DNA of 64,000 bases from Phorcus lineatus (lineage: Eukaryota > Mollusca > Gastropoda > Trochida > Trochidae): NCBI GenBank assembly GCA_921293015.1, contig OV121098.1, forward strand, positions 19,401,161 to 19,465,160. The letters run 5' to 3'. The notes beneath the pieces were generated by a model. It searched no databases and was not told the origin of the DNA. It saw nothing but the letters and a program-made list of their open reading frames with translations. This document shows, piece after piece, positions 12,801 to 24,999 of the stretch (position 1 is its first letter; every line of letters begins with the position of its first letter). Position numbers and translations under genes: made by a program.

Positions 12801-15130
12801 TTAACTATTAAAATAGATTTTTCTTACAGCAGAAAAGAAATCATATATTTATGACTAACAAAATCCACAATCTAGTGATCAAATATTCAATTCTATGGGT
12901 CTTAAGTTGAACATTCTTTTTAAACATTTATTAGAGGTAAGAAAGCGTTTCCATACCCTTTGCGTTCATATCATTCAATAAAAGTAATTTTGTTGTTGTG
13001 ATAACACGACCCATGGCGCATTTGTATAACAAAATGAAAAACGGTTGTCGTAGAAAGGTGTCTGTTGAAAATGGCTATGTTATGAATATCTTAGATAAAT
13101 AAACATATGTATAAAGGAGTTATAGCTGTATTGTGTGTTACATATATGCTTTGCAAATCTGACTATTGCACGGACAAGAAATATTTTCATATTAGGAAAA
13201 CATGAAAGTCATTTTTATCATTCTATATTATTCTGTATTACTGTCACAGCGAAAGTGAGGATATAGACAAAAAAACTTTCAACTTCTTCTTGCGTTTATT
13301 ATTTTTCTTGAATCGTTAAAGGAAATCCTTATATTACATTTCCATTCCATCAATTGTTTTATTTTACGTTAATTGACCATTTCCCAGTTATGACGTTTAG
13401 AGTTATCCGCCCTTTGTCGCGGGCAACATATTGCTTGGCGTCAATGGGAACAAGTGCAGGATTTAGCATACAGGTGTTTAGAAACATGCTTTATAGCATA
13501 GGGAAGTCGTAGTTTCAAAGGCAAAACAAGGTTTTAAATCTGATTAATCATCATACGAGATTCTGCCTAATCCAACTAGATAAGTTGTTGCAAAAAAAAA
13601 AAAATTGAAATTTAAATCTGAGTTGATTTGTCTAACTTATAAAGTGAAGGAAGGATCGCTAATTCTAATGAATTAAACACGTGGTTTGGTTAGGGGCGGA
13701 GCGTGCTTATTGAAACAGAGCGCTAGATTCGTCAAACACGATGTATCATGTTGATCCTAAGTGAAAAATTACTGATCAAAGATAAGGTTAAAATGTAAAT
13801 GTTTGTTTCGTTAAAGAAACAAAGAATAGGTCAGAAATTCAGAATGACTGTTTGAAAATTCGTGACGAACCAAGGGGATTTTACTGAAAAATAGTAAGAG
13901 CACTTTTTACATAACGCTTCGCCGCAAGTCACTGACATTGCAAGTATATTGCCTGTATGAAAATACTTGTCGTTTTAATTAAATACAAAGACTTTGAATA
14001 TTCTAGATTAAAGAATTTGGGTTTTTCTCATCAATAATATCAAGAGATTGTTCACGATTTTAATAAGCGCACAGTCTTTTTCTTAATCAAATAGAGTAAT
14101 AACTTTCATTCAGATTAAACATTATAAACATTCGTCGGTTCGTCATGTTAAAATGCTTTCAAAAATGTAAATAATTACTTAATCGTGGCTAACAAAAGAA
14201 ATCTATAAGGCCACCTTAGATCGAATTTGACTAAACATTCACCAATTGTGGAGTTCTGTTTTTGAATTGAGGAGCGCTATCTCCTGGATCAGATATGTAG
14301 TTTTATGATGTGCAAAAACTGCACAATTAGAAATCTTGCTCCTTATGCCAAATTCAAAATGTGATTTAAAAAATGTGAAGAGAAGCCGAATTTTAATTAT
14401 GGTCGAACATTTATTTTTTGCATCATATCATCAAAAATCTGATTATTAAAAGTTTCAACCATTTTTATACCATGTCTTCTTAAAATATGAGTTTCATTAA
14501 TTGTTTACATGTTTTACATTCTTAAAGTGTTCCATTCTAATTTTAAAACTTAAGTACTTGAAACAAAAAAATAAAGATCACCTCTGCTCAACTTGCTCAA
14601 AAAGCAACGTTATTAAATATATTATCATGATCAAGATTAATTGATGAGTTTCAAGTCACATATACTATCCAAATGGTTATTTAACATTATTGAGAATTAT
14701 TACTTTCAACCATTTTACTAAGATTTTCTTCGTGGACCATCGTTTTATCTCACTCGAGTAATTGGAATATCAATTTGAGAAAAACACAATTCTCCGTCTT
14801 AAGACTCTTTCATAGCAAAAGTATATTATACATGCAAAACGCTTCATTTTTAGCTACAAGTTCCCCCCAGAAGGCATGACTAGTGCCAGTCTTTATCAAT
14901 GTCTTATCTAAGCCATGCTGTTTAACGCCATAAACCTTGGTCTGAGTGCAGCACATTCTTCAGCGAAAATAGTAACTCTCAGAATATTAAGTAGGAACTA
15001 TCAACTCTGTCGTAGAGGGCTAGAGCCTTACCTCTGTTTGAGACCGGTTATGCCTTGTGGACAGGTTGTTTCATTTACGAAAAAATAAACTTATCTTGAC
15101 AACGAGATCCTGAGTACTAACACAGTGAGG
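9804..15130. other. Long non-coding stretch 3' of the GPCR
   Basis: AT-rich. A (TA)n tract lies at 11690-11710. Overlapping open frames on both strands near 11755-12078 match nothing recognisable. The GPCR 3' UTR should lie at the right edge, but no clear minus-strand polyadenylation signal is evident close to the stop. Confidence 0.5.
10891..10912 (-). mobile_element. Possible right end of a TTAA MITE
   Basis: GTGCTACTGTGCCT|TTAA resembles the inverted right end of the 26451 element. Similar ends occur at 53061-53076 and 18921-18933. Each is short and could be chance. Confidence 0.35.
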
Positions 15131-16327
15131 TTATGATAGAACCGTGTCATTGCTCTCTATACAGCTATCATCAGTGATGGGTGTCTTGTACCTCAATGAC
15201 GTCGTAGTTTCATGATGCAATCGCTTTTTCTGCTTTTTACACATGTTCACCATGGCCTTTCTGAAACCGGTGCTCAGGAAACAATAGCACAGTGGATTAA
15301 GTGTTGAGTTTGATAGTCCCAGGAGTTGAACGATTGGATAAACGTAGTTCAACACTGACGTCGCATATTCAGACTCGACGTTGAAATCAATCCAGATGTT
15401 AACAATGTAATACGGGAACCAGGAACACCCGAACAAGGCAAACAGAAAAATGAGATTTCTCACTGTCCTACGCCGTACTCGTAAAATCCTGTCGGCTTGT
15501 AGTTTCCCTGTAAGTCCACCTGTATACAAGGACCCATCCTCTCTCCACAACGTCAATGATATTTTCATGTAGGTGATACCCATAACGACCAATGGTAAGA
15601 GAAACTGGAACACAAACATGAATATGTTGTAGAGTTGTTTATCCTCAATCTCCTCCCATTTCTCCTCACATACGCTAGATTCAAAGACTCCAGGAAGCCC
15701 CCATGTGGTCAGGACGTTGACGTAAAGCAAGGGAGAGACGGCGCCGAATGATAGCAGCCATATTAGAATCATCATTGTGACCACCTTGGTACGTGTGAAG
15801 AGGAGTTTAGCCTTGATGGGAGTGTGGATGGCGAAGTAACGGTTGATGCTGATGAAGAGCATGCTGAGGACACTGACCCCGACAGCAGTCCCTTGCAGGA
15901 AGGTTGTGACCTTGCACAAGAGTTCCCCATACACCCAGTCCCGATACACACTGGTCCCCAATGTGACTGGAATACACACACACACCACCAGCAGGTCGCC
16001 CACCGTCAGGTTCAGGAAGAACACGTTGGTCAGGGTCCGCATAGCCTGGTGCCTAGCAACCACGATGATGACAAACAGGTTGCCTAGCAACCCCAGCACG
16101 AAGGTCAGACTGAAGAAGACAATGAGGCCGATGGTGAAGGGATCTTTATGACGGAAGAGGTCATGATTTAGGTTGAATATGAACTCATTGTGATCGTTGA
16201 CGTCATACTGACTCGCAGGGTCCACTCCAGTCAGATTACCCGAGGTGTTCGTGCTGTCCTGCACGTAACTGGATTCGACGACGAAGGTGCCGATGACATC
16301 TTCGTTCTCTGTCATCATGGGCGTCAT
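15131..16327 (-). CDS. Class A (rhodopsin-like) G protein-coupled receptor, probable neuropeptide receptor, intronless
   Basis: A 398-residue single-exon plasma-membrane receptor. The N-terminus (1-63) has two N-glycosylation sequons (N27, N31) and no obvious cleavable signal. Seven hydrophobic segments lie near 65-90, 100-125, 136-160, 181-203, 233-258, 289-314 and 326-350. Family landmarks seen: GN in TM1 (N83), D111 in TM2, C138 at the top of TM3 with C220 in loop 2 (the conserved disulfide), W190 in TM4, P245 in TM5, W303/P305 in TM6 and N344-P-L-C-Y348 in TM7. A basic C-terminal stretch (364-371) follows helix 8. Two landmarks are altered: DRY reads N162-R-Y and CWxP reads S302-W-F-P. 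Loop and TM composition resembles the peptide-binding group (orexin, NPY, NPFF or trissin-like), but no ligand can be assigned. The first ATG of the frame is used; Met4 and Met5 are alternatives. Introns in the 5' UTR cannot be excluded. The sequence is visibly more GC-rich than its surroundings, as expected for real coding DNA. Confidence 0.93.
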   Translation of the reverse strand: MTPMMTENEDVIGTFVVESSYVQDSTNTSGNLTGVDPASQYDVNDHNEFIFNLNHDLFRHKDPFTIGLIVFFSLTFVLGLLGNLFVIIVVARHQAMRTLTNVFFLNLTVGDLLVVCVCIPVTLGTSVYRDWVYGELLCKVTTFLQGTAVGVSVLSMLFISINRYFAIHTPIKAKLLFTRTKVVTMMILIWLLSFGAVSPLLYVNVLTTWGLPGVFESSVCEEKWEEIEDKQLYNIFMFVFQFLLPLVVMGITYMKISLTLWREDGSLYTGGLTGKLQADRILRVRRRTVRNLIFLFALFGCSWFPYYIVNIWIDFNVESEYATSVLNYVYPIVQLLGLSNSTLNPLCYCFLSTGFRKAMVNMCKKQKKRLHHETTTSLRYKTPITDDSCIESNDTVLS

Positions 16328-16449
16328 TCAATTGTTGAATTGGTTTCTCTCACCAAACGCTTTATAATGACAATCTGTAATGATAAAGTAATTCCCTTGT
16401 CAGACATTGTTAAAATGGCTTTATAGAAGTTGACAATCTAAGGAAGACA

Positions 16450-16595
16450 AGGAAATTTCTTTAATATACCACGTTTTTATTTTCGCATCCTGTTTCGGTA
16501 TAGATCTTTTAGATCATGCTTTAAAACGGTATAAGGATCACTATCGAAGCGTCACCATTGTAAAAAAAAGAAGTGGTAAATCCATAAGATATCCT
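16450..16595. repeat. Diverged relative of the 17520 hairpin
   Basis: Contains TTTCTTTAATATACC, TGTTTCGGTATAGA, then ACTATCGAAGCGTCACCATTG and AAGAAGTGGTAAATCCATA. These correspond to both arms of the 17520 element with substitutions. It lies just upstream of the GPCR start. Confidence 0.5.
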
Positions 16596-16689
16596 CGCTT
16601 TCCTTCATATGAAACGACATAAAAATGAAAAATAGTTACAATGTTATAGTTTGGGAACACAATATCAGAAATAGTACAAATTATTGTAT

Positions 16690-16785
16690 TTTTCCGGTCG
16701 AACCCTATGCGGAATTCGAACCCACACCCTCATATTCAGCCGACATAAAAAGCACTGATCTTACCAAAATCTTTCGAACTCACCC
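16690..16785 (-). mobile_element. Degenerate tRNA-derived SINE head
   Basis: On the minus strand TTTTGGTAAGATCAGTGC (A-box-like) is followed by GGGTTCGAATTCCGC (B box, 16709-16723). It lies upstream of the GPCR. Confidence 0.5.
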
Positions 16786-17089
16786 ATCATAAACTGACTT
16801 CATGTAGGTGGCAACATATTAATTATCCACAAACCAATCAATGACATTTTTAAGATAGATGGGTTTGTGACTAACTTGTGACCAAAGATAGGGTTAACAT
16901 GATGTGAACAAGTCTAGACCATTTACACTATCTTCTAAAGACACTTTCAACTAACGTCAATTTTATGTCACCTGTCTCTCACCTGACAATTGATTTGATA
17001 CATTGTATCTGTAATCATTAAAATGTTCTACCACAACATTACAAATATTTGAAATTAAATTTTTATTCCATATTTCAACTGTTAAATAA

Positions 17090-17458
17090 ATGCCTTGGTC
17101 CCTTGCAAATTGGAGACAACGTGACCTCAATGAAACATGCTCGATAATTCATTTATCGTTTGAGGGATTATTTGATAATATCAAATACATTGAAGTTTCA
17201 AAGAATAGTTGTGGCATTGATTTAATTACGTGGTCAATGTTATACAAATGTATTCCAAAACATCTCTCACATGAGAAACCAGAGCCGTTTGATAAAATAT
17301 TACTACGCTGTAAAAATTATTTGATAGCAACATTACAGAGAAGAATTGGAGTGAATTTAATGCATAAAGTTATAAAAATGTATTCATCAAAAAACATTCT
17401 TGTTGTCCTCAGAACTGTGTTTCACCAACTTAAAAATATTCAAGAATTAATTACTTAA
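17090..17458 (+). CDS. Unrecognised 122-residue open frame
   Basis: Open for 122 codons in AT-rich DNA between the GPCR and the hairpin at 17520. Composition is unbiased and partly helical, with three Cys and several Lys/Ile-rich stretches near the end, but no family is recognised. An open frame this long is unusual by chance at this base composition but not conclusive. Confidence 0.2.
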   Translation: MPWSLANWRQRDLNETCSIIHLSFEGLFDNIKYIEVSKNSCGIDLITWSMLYKCIPKHLSHEKPEPFDKILLRCKNYLIATLQRRIGVNLMHKVIKMYSSKNILVVLRTVFHQLKNIQELIT

Positions 17459-17519
17459 ACTGTTTGAGTAGCATTCTAGAAGTTGTGAGTATAGGGAAGG
17501 CAAGGGTTTGTTTTATGAG

Positions 17520-17626
17520 TTATCAACTTCTTTATTGTACTGATAGCGACGTTTCGGTATAGCTTCTTATAAAACTGTAGAACCTATACCGAAACGTCGC
17601 TATCAGTACAATAAAGAAGTTGATAA
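17520..17626. mobile_element. Perfect 43-bp-arm hairpin element
   Basis: The arms 17520-17562 and 17584-17626 are perfect inverted copies (TTATCAACTTCTTTATTGTA ... GACGTTTCGGTATAG) around a 21-base loop. Related imperfect sequence lies at 16450-16595 (TTCGGTATAG, CTATCGAAGCGTC, AAGAAGT), so this is a small foldback/MITE family flanking the GPCR. Confidence 0.85.
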
Positions 17627-20339
17627 TCCATAAATAAAAATCCTTTTCACATTAAATTCTTTTATATCTGGGGAATCGGTAATCATATTAGAAAAACCAC
17701 ATCGGTTATCCTATCAAACATTATCTATATAAATGATTATATCAATATTGGTGTGGAGTAAATATCGAAAATTACACTGAATTTGAGATTTATAATTGAG
17801 GATAATGAATAATTTGAAATGACATCTGTTGTTGACAAACACTATCTTTATCTCTATAAGGACGAGGAGGCAATCTGCTATTAATCCTGTTTGCAACTAG
17901 CGATGTTAACGTTTCTCTTGACGATGACATATTGCTGTTGCAGTTTGTATCCATCTGTTAAAATGAAATTATTTCAAGCTATGCAGTTAAATTTTAACTT
18001 ACTCAATCTTGCTTACAAGATGGTTGCTTTCACTGTTGCGTCTCGTTTGTGTCCTTCACAATAAGGTAATCAATGTTTTTTATCAGGAAACTTTAAACAG
18101 AGGATAATGACTAAATGTTCTCGATCCATTAACTGATAACAAGAATATTGCAAGATCAAAGCTATACGTAGTTCTCATTAAAAACTGTATGTCGTACAGG
18201 TGAAAACTATTACTGGATTGCATGATGGTTGACAATTTGTCCAATAACAAATTTTATGTACGAAAAATTCCACGTACAACAATAAATAATACACGAGTTC
18301 CCGGGTAATGCAATGTTTAATGGAACAAGTTTATAATCGGTTTAATGATTTGCTGGATATTCCCGTAATATTCATCTGGGACTATGTTTTCATAAGGCAC
18401 AACCAATTGTTTACTAACGGCGTCATGGTTTTAAAGGTTAATAGAGCTTCAAGATTGGCAAACAATACAGTTGAGGAGAATCTCAAACAAATCTTATTTG
18501 TGAGAAGATTTCAACTGATTTTTTTTCACTGAACTTAAAGGGAAATTTCGATCGATGGTTTTCCAGGAAACGGAGTTCTTATAACTATCGGTTTTTATTG
18601 GTATTTATATTTGATAGATGGTATAAATTTAGTGTTTGGCACTTAATGGCACGGTCCGAATGGAGTATGTTTATATTTCGGAGGGAAAGTTTTGTTTTAG
18701 TTAAATATTAATAATGCTCACATTCGATATTACACAATCCAGATTTACTTGTTAGTGAGAGTGCTTCAGATGCTTCAGAGAGATGGAGTCGGTGCTGCGA
18801 GTCTGGGTAGTCTATGGTTGTATATACTTTGTCCTAAATACTAATTTATAAATTTAGTAAAATACATGGTACGATCATTATAAAATATACAAAATGGCCT
18901 TTCCAGTTCAAAATGATACTACGATGCCTTTAAGGTATGACGTGTCCTAAGGAAAACGCTAAGGGTTTAATCCATTAACGTATCTTGCGGTTTTAAGTGT
19001 ACTTCTCTAATCTGATTATCCATTGACGTCGGTATTACTGATTTAGTAGTTGTTTGCTATGAACTGCCACAGAGAGTGTGTCCAGTTTAAATTATTGATT
19101 AAACAACACCCATACAAAAGCTTTGACACCGTGGTCGTGGTTACTTGGACACCAAGGTCAGTTATTTCACGATTTGAGATATCGTTTGATTGATTTTTTA
19201 TTCAACTTAATTTGAGTTTAATGCCTTTTCATCCATCATTTCACAATTTTTTTAAGCATTTGTATTACTATTTGACAATGAATAACTCACAGTCACTTTG
19301 TCATTAGCGATACGAATTTGAGATATTTGAAAAACTGTATGGTATTGCATTTTGATGATGCTTTGATCCTTGTTTGAAAGAAAATTCATGGAAATTATTC
19401 ATTCATTTATAATTTCATTACGATGTATAAAGTCATATTTCAAACTTTCGAGTGTAGTGATTTCTTCATATTAATTATTTTATTCCATTCGAGAAATCAA
19501 ACTATTCCCTTGTCGGCGGCATGCTATAATGACGTCAAATTGTGTTAAAACGTCGCAGGGAAAGAATCTACGTTCTCACGCTTACACTGTTAGCTTGGAA
19601 TTTTTCTATCATATGTAAACGTATCAAAATATGTAACCAAGTATGTTTAACCGTATAAAAATTACAGTATTTTGTAATCAATTTAATGAATAGTCCGGCG
19701 TTCACTACATCATTGATGTACACAAAATGTTTAACACTTAGTAAAATGGAGACTTGAAAATGCTTGAAAAAACATTGAATATGTGCACAAATGTAATTCA
19801 CTTTATAACCCATCTCGTCCTGCAATAAATCGCCAACCATTATTTCATTAAAAAAATCACTTGATATAAAGAATTTTCAAATAAGTCAATGAAGTGAAAT
19901 AATCCCCTCATTTATCAAATACATGAAATACCAATTATTGAGCAGACTATATATGCATATGAATCATTTGACTTTTAACATTATAAAATTCATGCTTTAC
20001 AAAATCTTCTTTAAAATATATGAATTGAAACGATTTATTTATATATTATGAACACAATATCATTCCGATCTACGACTCCTTAATTTGGATGGAAGAAATC
20101 GAATATTTATCCAAGAAAATGATATGATGAAAACCTTTTTAACACGTTTTTAATATGAACACTTACCTTTATCGACAACCAGAGCCTTTAAATGGAATAA
20201 GTATCAATTGAAGCAAAACATCCATCCAGTTTGATTGACACTTCTCATAAAAGTGTCTTTTCTTGGAGATCGAGATTCGGCTATTTAGTCTAAATAACGG
20301 TTTAATTTCATTTCCATCAACTTACTTGCCAGGAAACCT
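17627..20339. other. Non-coding stretch
   Basis: AT-rich. Short open frames at 18308 and 19568 show no recognisable features. A TGCCT|TTAA possible MITE end lies at 18926-18933. Confidence 0.5.
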
Positions 20340-20638
20340 ATACGTAGTTCTACGTCACGCACCAAGTCCCTAGTGACAATTTACGGTGACAAATTTTAGA
20401 ACACTAACCACGAACAGATTATAAACACAGACCACGACTTACAGCGTTTCAAAGAATGTGTCACGTGACGCAACGTCACAACCAATGAGCTCTCCATTCC
20501 CGAAGGGGATCGATATTAGGGAATATTCAATCACAGTGATTTGGTACTCCGCCGACGCAGCTCGTTGATTGCGAATCAAGCACAGCTGTTCATAAACTGT
20601 GGCAACCAGCTAGAGAATTGACCGTTTACTGCTTTTAT
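20340..20638 (+). promoter_or_regulatory. Promoter-like region with possible non-coding first exon
   Basis: The segment is richer in CG dinucleotides than its surroundings and contains TACGTCAC, a CACGTG E-box (20462-20467), AACGTCAC and a CCAAT box (20482-20486). About 155 bases downstream TTTTAT|GTAAGTAAA (20639) is a near-consensus splice donor. A plus-strand transcript starting near 20520-20560 is plausible. No certain downstream exon was found. Confidence 0.3.
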
Positions 20639-20942
20639 GTAAGTAAAATATAACTAAAGTTGACTCTAAGCGTCAATTATCGCTTTATTATTGTGTACAT
20701 AACAAATAATTATTTTAATTTAAAAAATTCCTTTTTTAACACTAAAAATTGACTTCTTGAAGACTTTTAAAAAGTAGGAAATACGAGAGTACGATCGCGG
20801 AGTGTTAGGATTTGTATCGAAAAAGAATCAAAGTGGTACAACTTGATCGCAAGTATTGCATCTTCAAACAACGTTGTTGAATACTTCTCCAATACAGAAA
20901 AGCTTATCAAGGAAAATTTAATACGTTTTATCATATAAAACT

Positions 20943-21170
20943 GTGTTCAACATGAGACATAGCTTATGGGAGAGAAACGTGGTCAAATATCGTTCGATAC
21001 CCCGAAATAACGCCGTCGGTTTTACACTAAATTTGCCTATCTTGAATAACAATGAATCCCGGATCCAACAAACCAAACTAATTTTTCTAAGTGTCAATAT
21101 AATAATCGGGTCGGGTATTCTTTGCTTTCAACAGGTGACTGTCTCTGATGCTGAGAGTTCGAATCGATGA
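20943..21170 (+). CDS. Small open frame, possible first coding exon of a membrane protein
   Basis: A 75-residue frame about 300 bases after the putative donor at 20639. Residues 46-60 (L-I-F-L-S-V-N-I-I-I-G-S-G-I-L) form a hydrophobic stretch with an I-G-S-G-I-L motif, seen in the first membrane segment of some amino-acid transporters. TTCAACAG|GTGACT at 21133 could be a donor. No continuation was found. The motif is short, so this may be chance. Confidence 0.2.
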   Translation: MFNMRHSLWERNVVKYRSIPRNNAVGFTLNLPILNNNESRIQQTKLIFLSVNIIIGSGILCFQQVTVSDAESSNR

Positions 21171-21233
21171 TTAGAGGACGTCATTTTACAAGAAAGGATT
21201 TTATATAGAAAACAGGTCCTTGGCGAGCCTTAA

Positions 21234-21251
21234 AGGCACTAGGCACGAAAG
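21234..21251 (+). mobile_element. Possible TTAA MITE end
   Basis: TTAA|AGGCACTAGGCACGA resembles the left end of the 26451 element with one deletion. Only the terminal motif is similar. Confidence 0.35.
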
Positions 21252-22599
21252 TCGTGGAGAAATTACGGGACGTCACGAAAAGGAAACCAAATGCTACAAA
21301 TTGCAAACCAATCTTCCACTCATCAATCCAAAGATTTCTTAAACCGAAGTATTCCCTTGTATGTAAACAACACGATATAACTGCCCCACTCAGTGACCTA
21401 CACAACATTTAGATAAATCGATCTTTCACATCCGATGGCTTAGATGGACCGAAATGGAATAATTTGCTTTTACATTCGACATTAGAGTTGAAAAGAGTTG
21501 TTCTGAATGTTTGTGTAAGTCGCTTCGATACAGTAACGTGGACGAGCAACAAGTCAGAAACTTATCGAAAATACGGGAAATTGTTTTATAAAACTGATTG
21601 TCATTGTAACGTTTTTCATTTAAACGATTGAAACGGTAGAATTGTTGAAAGAAATTTTTAAAGATACATTATAAATAATATAAATTAAACAATCTTTTTT
21701 TGTAATGAAGCAATACTCAAATCAGATTTAAGCGAGGTTCCAGGGATAGGTTCCTACTGGTTTTAATGAGATTGAGCCCGAGACATCTTTATTAGGACTA
21801 AGATGACTCACCAACTGCGAGAAAAAAATAGATGTTGTTATCAAGCCTTTAAGATATTCAAAAGTATAAACTAAATAATGTTCAAATAGTTATTGTCAAT
21901 GTCAAAATGAACGCTATACCATAAGGAGGTCAACGTTAATATTTTTAAAGAAAAAGGGTCAGACAATATCATTTTAATTTCTAATTAGCATCGAATAAGC
22001 ATATCGTGAAATGATGTTTAGAAAACAAGTCGTTTTGTAAAGCAAGGTTACCTAAAATAGTATGTCAATCAAACGTATCACATTCAGTAGTACTACGGAA
22101 TAGAGCAAGGCGACAATGGCGCCAGTGGACAGATATCGATTCCAACTCGTCCTATGAATGTGACAACCCTTGATCAATAAGAAACTAGGCGGAATAAAAA
22201 CCTTACTTCCCCTTCGCTTGCTGCGTCTGGGTCAGAGGAAGATATTGTCATTCTTAAAGTGGCAGAAGCACGTTAACGGATACCTTATTTCTTCAAATTT
22301 TCACAAATAAATATAACTTTTTTGTCAAATGCATTATCTTCAGAGGGTCAAACATCTTATTACATGTTCTCTACACAGCCATCCGTAGTTGTAGAATACT
22401 GACGGCCATTTTGGTGTGAACACCTTTTAATCATTTCACGTAGAGGAATGGATTCACTTAGCTTAACCGAACATGTAACGTTCGTGCAAGATCTATTTCT
22501 ATTGATTAAAATATGTGACTTGCAAGAACATTTTTCTTTTTCGCGAGATCAATTTGTTTACCTGAAACATCGTGCCACCCCCCCCCCCCCTTATTTATT
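21252..22599. other. Non-coding stretch
   Basis: Nothing recognised apart from the C-tract at its end. Confidence 0.5.
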
Positions 22600-22775
22600 A
22601 AGTATTGAGATTGAATCAAATCATAAGCGACGTCATCTTCTGTGCTGAACCATCAAAGAATATGTAATATATAAGTATTGGGATTGAATCAAATCATAAG
22701 CGACGTCATCCTCTGTGCTGAACCATCAAAGAATATGTAATTTATATGTATTGAGATTGATTCAAGGACATCATA
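22600..22775. repeat. 73-bp tandem repeat, about 2.4 units
   Basis: AGTATTG(A/G)GATTGAATCAA with CATAAGCGACGTCATC, GCTGAACC and AAAGAATATGTAAT repeats at 22601, 22674 and partially at 22747. The first two units are almost identical. It is preceded by a C-tract at 22577-22590. Confidence 0.95.
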
Positions 22776-24058
22776 AGGGTCGTCTCATGTTTTCAATATA
22801 TTAATTCTGAACCCGATTGTATACTTACTCTCGAGTTTTGTTTACACTTATCTATTGCGAAGTAAAACCCTAAACGATCTCTTTTTGTAACTGATATTTC
22901 TTTGCTCTGTTGTTATAACATACTGGGTAACATATTTTAGGAATGTTTGATATTTTAATGATTTGATATTTATCGGTATCAATGAATAAACACATCACTG
23001 TGTAGGCTATTAACTTTATTTTCCCATTACTTCTGTTTTAGATTTTAGTTAAAACTAGCTATGTTTTTAGACATGAGCCCGTCATTATCATTTTCCTTAA
23101 CGACCTGTTCGTTGGCACAAAGGCGCAATACTTTTAGAACTATATTACAGCTGGCTAAATTCTTCATTTATGTCAAACGGATGTTTTTAATATTTCACTT
23201 TCTCAAGTTAAAAGTTTGTCTCCGGTGAATGAATTCCTGGCCACTAACCAATGACATAACTTTTGTCAATTGTCAATTAGGGTATACCCTAATCATTTGC
23301 ATTCTGTCCCTTTAGGTGAAGTTCTTGTTTCCCAATTCTGACCTTCCTCTGCTTAAATAAAAGTACTTCTCGGCCTTCCGACAGATTCTCCAAGATACAA
23401 ATACAAATTTTCTAAATGGCTCGTCTAAAAACATTACAAGACTGTTGACACAAAACAGTTTATTCATTTACAAAAATATTGACGAACTGGTGAGAATACA
23501 TGTCGAAGTATGGCACAATTAATCTTCACAGGACATTCTTAATAACGGAAAAATCGTGGTTGTGTTGACCTTTGCTTGAAAAAGATGTCTGTTTGTTTTT
23601 TTTCAGAAATGTTGAAATATCTACAACCACTGTTTTGGACATTTTTAGAGAAAAAAAACAAGATATACGCCAGGTTTTATGACGTGTTATATACTCGTAA
23701 TTTATTCATTTATTTATTTCAACCATTGACTTTAGCGCAAAAAACTAGAATGATATAGTCTTTTGCAATTATAATGCATTTTTTAAAAGCAAATTCTAAC
23801 AATCCTATCTACTTATCATACATATGTCAACTTTTAAAAACAAAGACATAGACATCCCTAGTAGTTTTTAAGCTGTTAGATAACAGACAATCTAAAGCCT
23901 TAATAGAAATTGAAATAAAATTACTTTTAGCGTTTATTTTTATGACTCAATCAAGTTATTTAACAAAACAAATGTTCAAATAAACTTTGAGTGAAATAGT
24001 TTTTACAGGCAGCTATAAATAATGGTAAAATTCCATATTTGCCATACATTATATTTAA
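22776..24058. other. Non-coding stretch
   Basis: AT-rich, nothing recognised up to the TTAA MITE end at 24059. Confidence 0.5.
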
Positions 24059-24135
24059 AGGCACTAATGCACACCAATGTTTCGTATGTACAACGAATGC
24101 ATAGGTAGTGGTTATCTCTACCTGTGACGAAAGCG
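24059..24135 (+). mobile_element. Left end of a second TTAA MITE of the same family
   Basis: TTAA followed by AGGCACTAATGCACACC and about 60 bases similar to the start of the complete element at 26451, including TTTCGTA and ATCTCT. No matching right end was found nearby. Confidence 0.6.
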
Positions 24136-24301
24136 TGATTGCTGTAGTGGAAAGAATTCTTGAAACCAAGGATGAGGAGTTCTAAAAGAATGTCTTAAAG
24201 AAGCTTGAACCTTTTTATGGTCAAAATTTATCGATGATTATGATTATGTTGAAAAACAAAATGCTAGAAGTATAACCTTGGCCCCACAGAGTCACAAAAC
24301 T

Positions 24302-24335
24302 GGGGGGGGGAGGTTGGAGGGGGGGGGGGGGGGGT
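24302..24335. repeat. G-rich tract
   Basis: A run of G with two short interruptions (AGGTTGGAGG). It is the strongest G-tract in the window and could form a quadruplex on the plus strand. Confidence 0.9.
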
Positions 24336-24999
24336 GACATGAAAGAGAGCGCTATACTTTTACTAATTTTTCGACATTATAAAAATAAACTATACTTATC
24401 GACAGAATATCCACACATTTACAAATGATTGACAACAATAATCAACAATACATGTAGCTTGTATTGCAGTAGCAAGGCTTTTCACGCTCGAAACGCTTAA
24501 CTAAACATGGCTAAACGTTTCATTGTTGCTGGGGTTCTTTTACTGATAAGCGATATTATTTATCAAGCTGTCGACTCTAACTCAACCAAACTTAGTAACA
24601 CTTTTCAAGTATGCCGTGTCATAATCTTCACTTCACTTCATTCTCCAAAGACCATCGTTGGTGGTATAAGAGTACAATGAGATAAAATGATATGTACAAC
24701 CAATCAAAATGTTGTAAGAACATATTTGGAGGGACAGGAATGTCTCCTTGAATTTTTTCCACATAGATACCAATAGGAAAGTCCTTTACACTGCCGTCAG
24801 GGCTATATATGTATGTTCCGATACTCACCCTTCGAATTTTAATATAGAAGTCAAATTGGTGATAAAAAAGGTGTAGAATTTCAGTACATACTGTTCTGAT
24901 TAAAAAGACCGACGCACATTGAAGAGCATCGATTATTTAATTATATGTTGATAACGTCGCGCGTTAACTATTTTTTTCTAAAGCCGACAAAATAAAAAT
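24336..24999. other. Non-coding stretch
   Basis: Nothing recognised between the G-tract and the duplicated segment. Confidence 0.5.

Noticed and set aside
15772..16151. Open frames overlapping the GPCR in other frames and on the plus strand
   Set aside because: They are shadows of the receptor coding sequence; none has a recognisable motif and the receptor has full family support.
24302..24335. G-tract as a regulatory quadruplex
   Set aside because: It is listed only as a tract; no gene or promoter lies nearby to give it a role.
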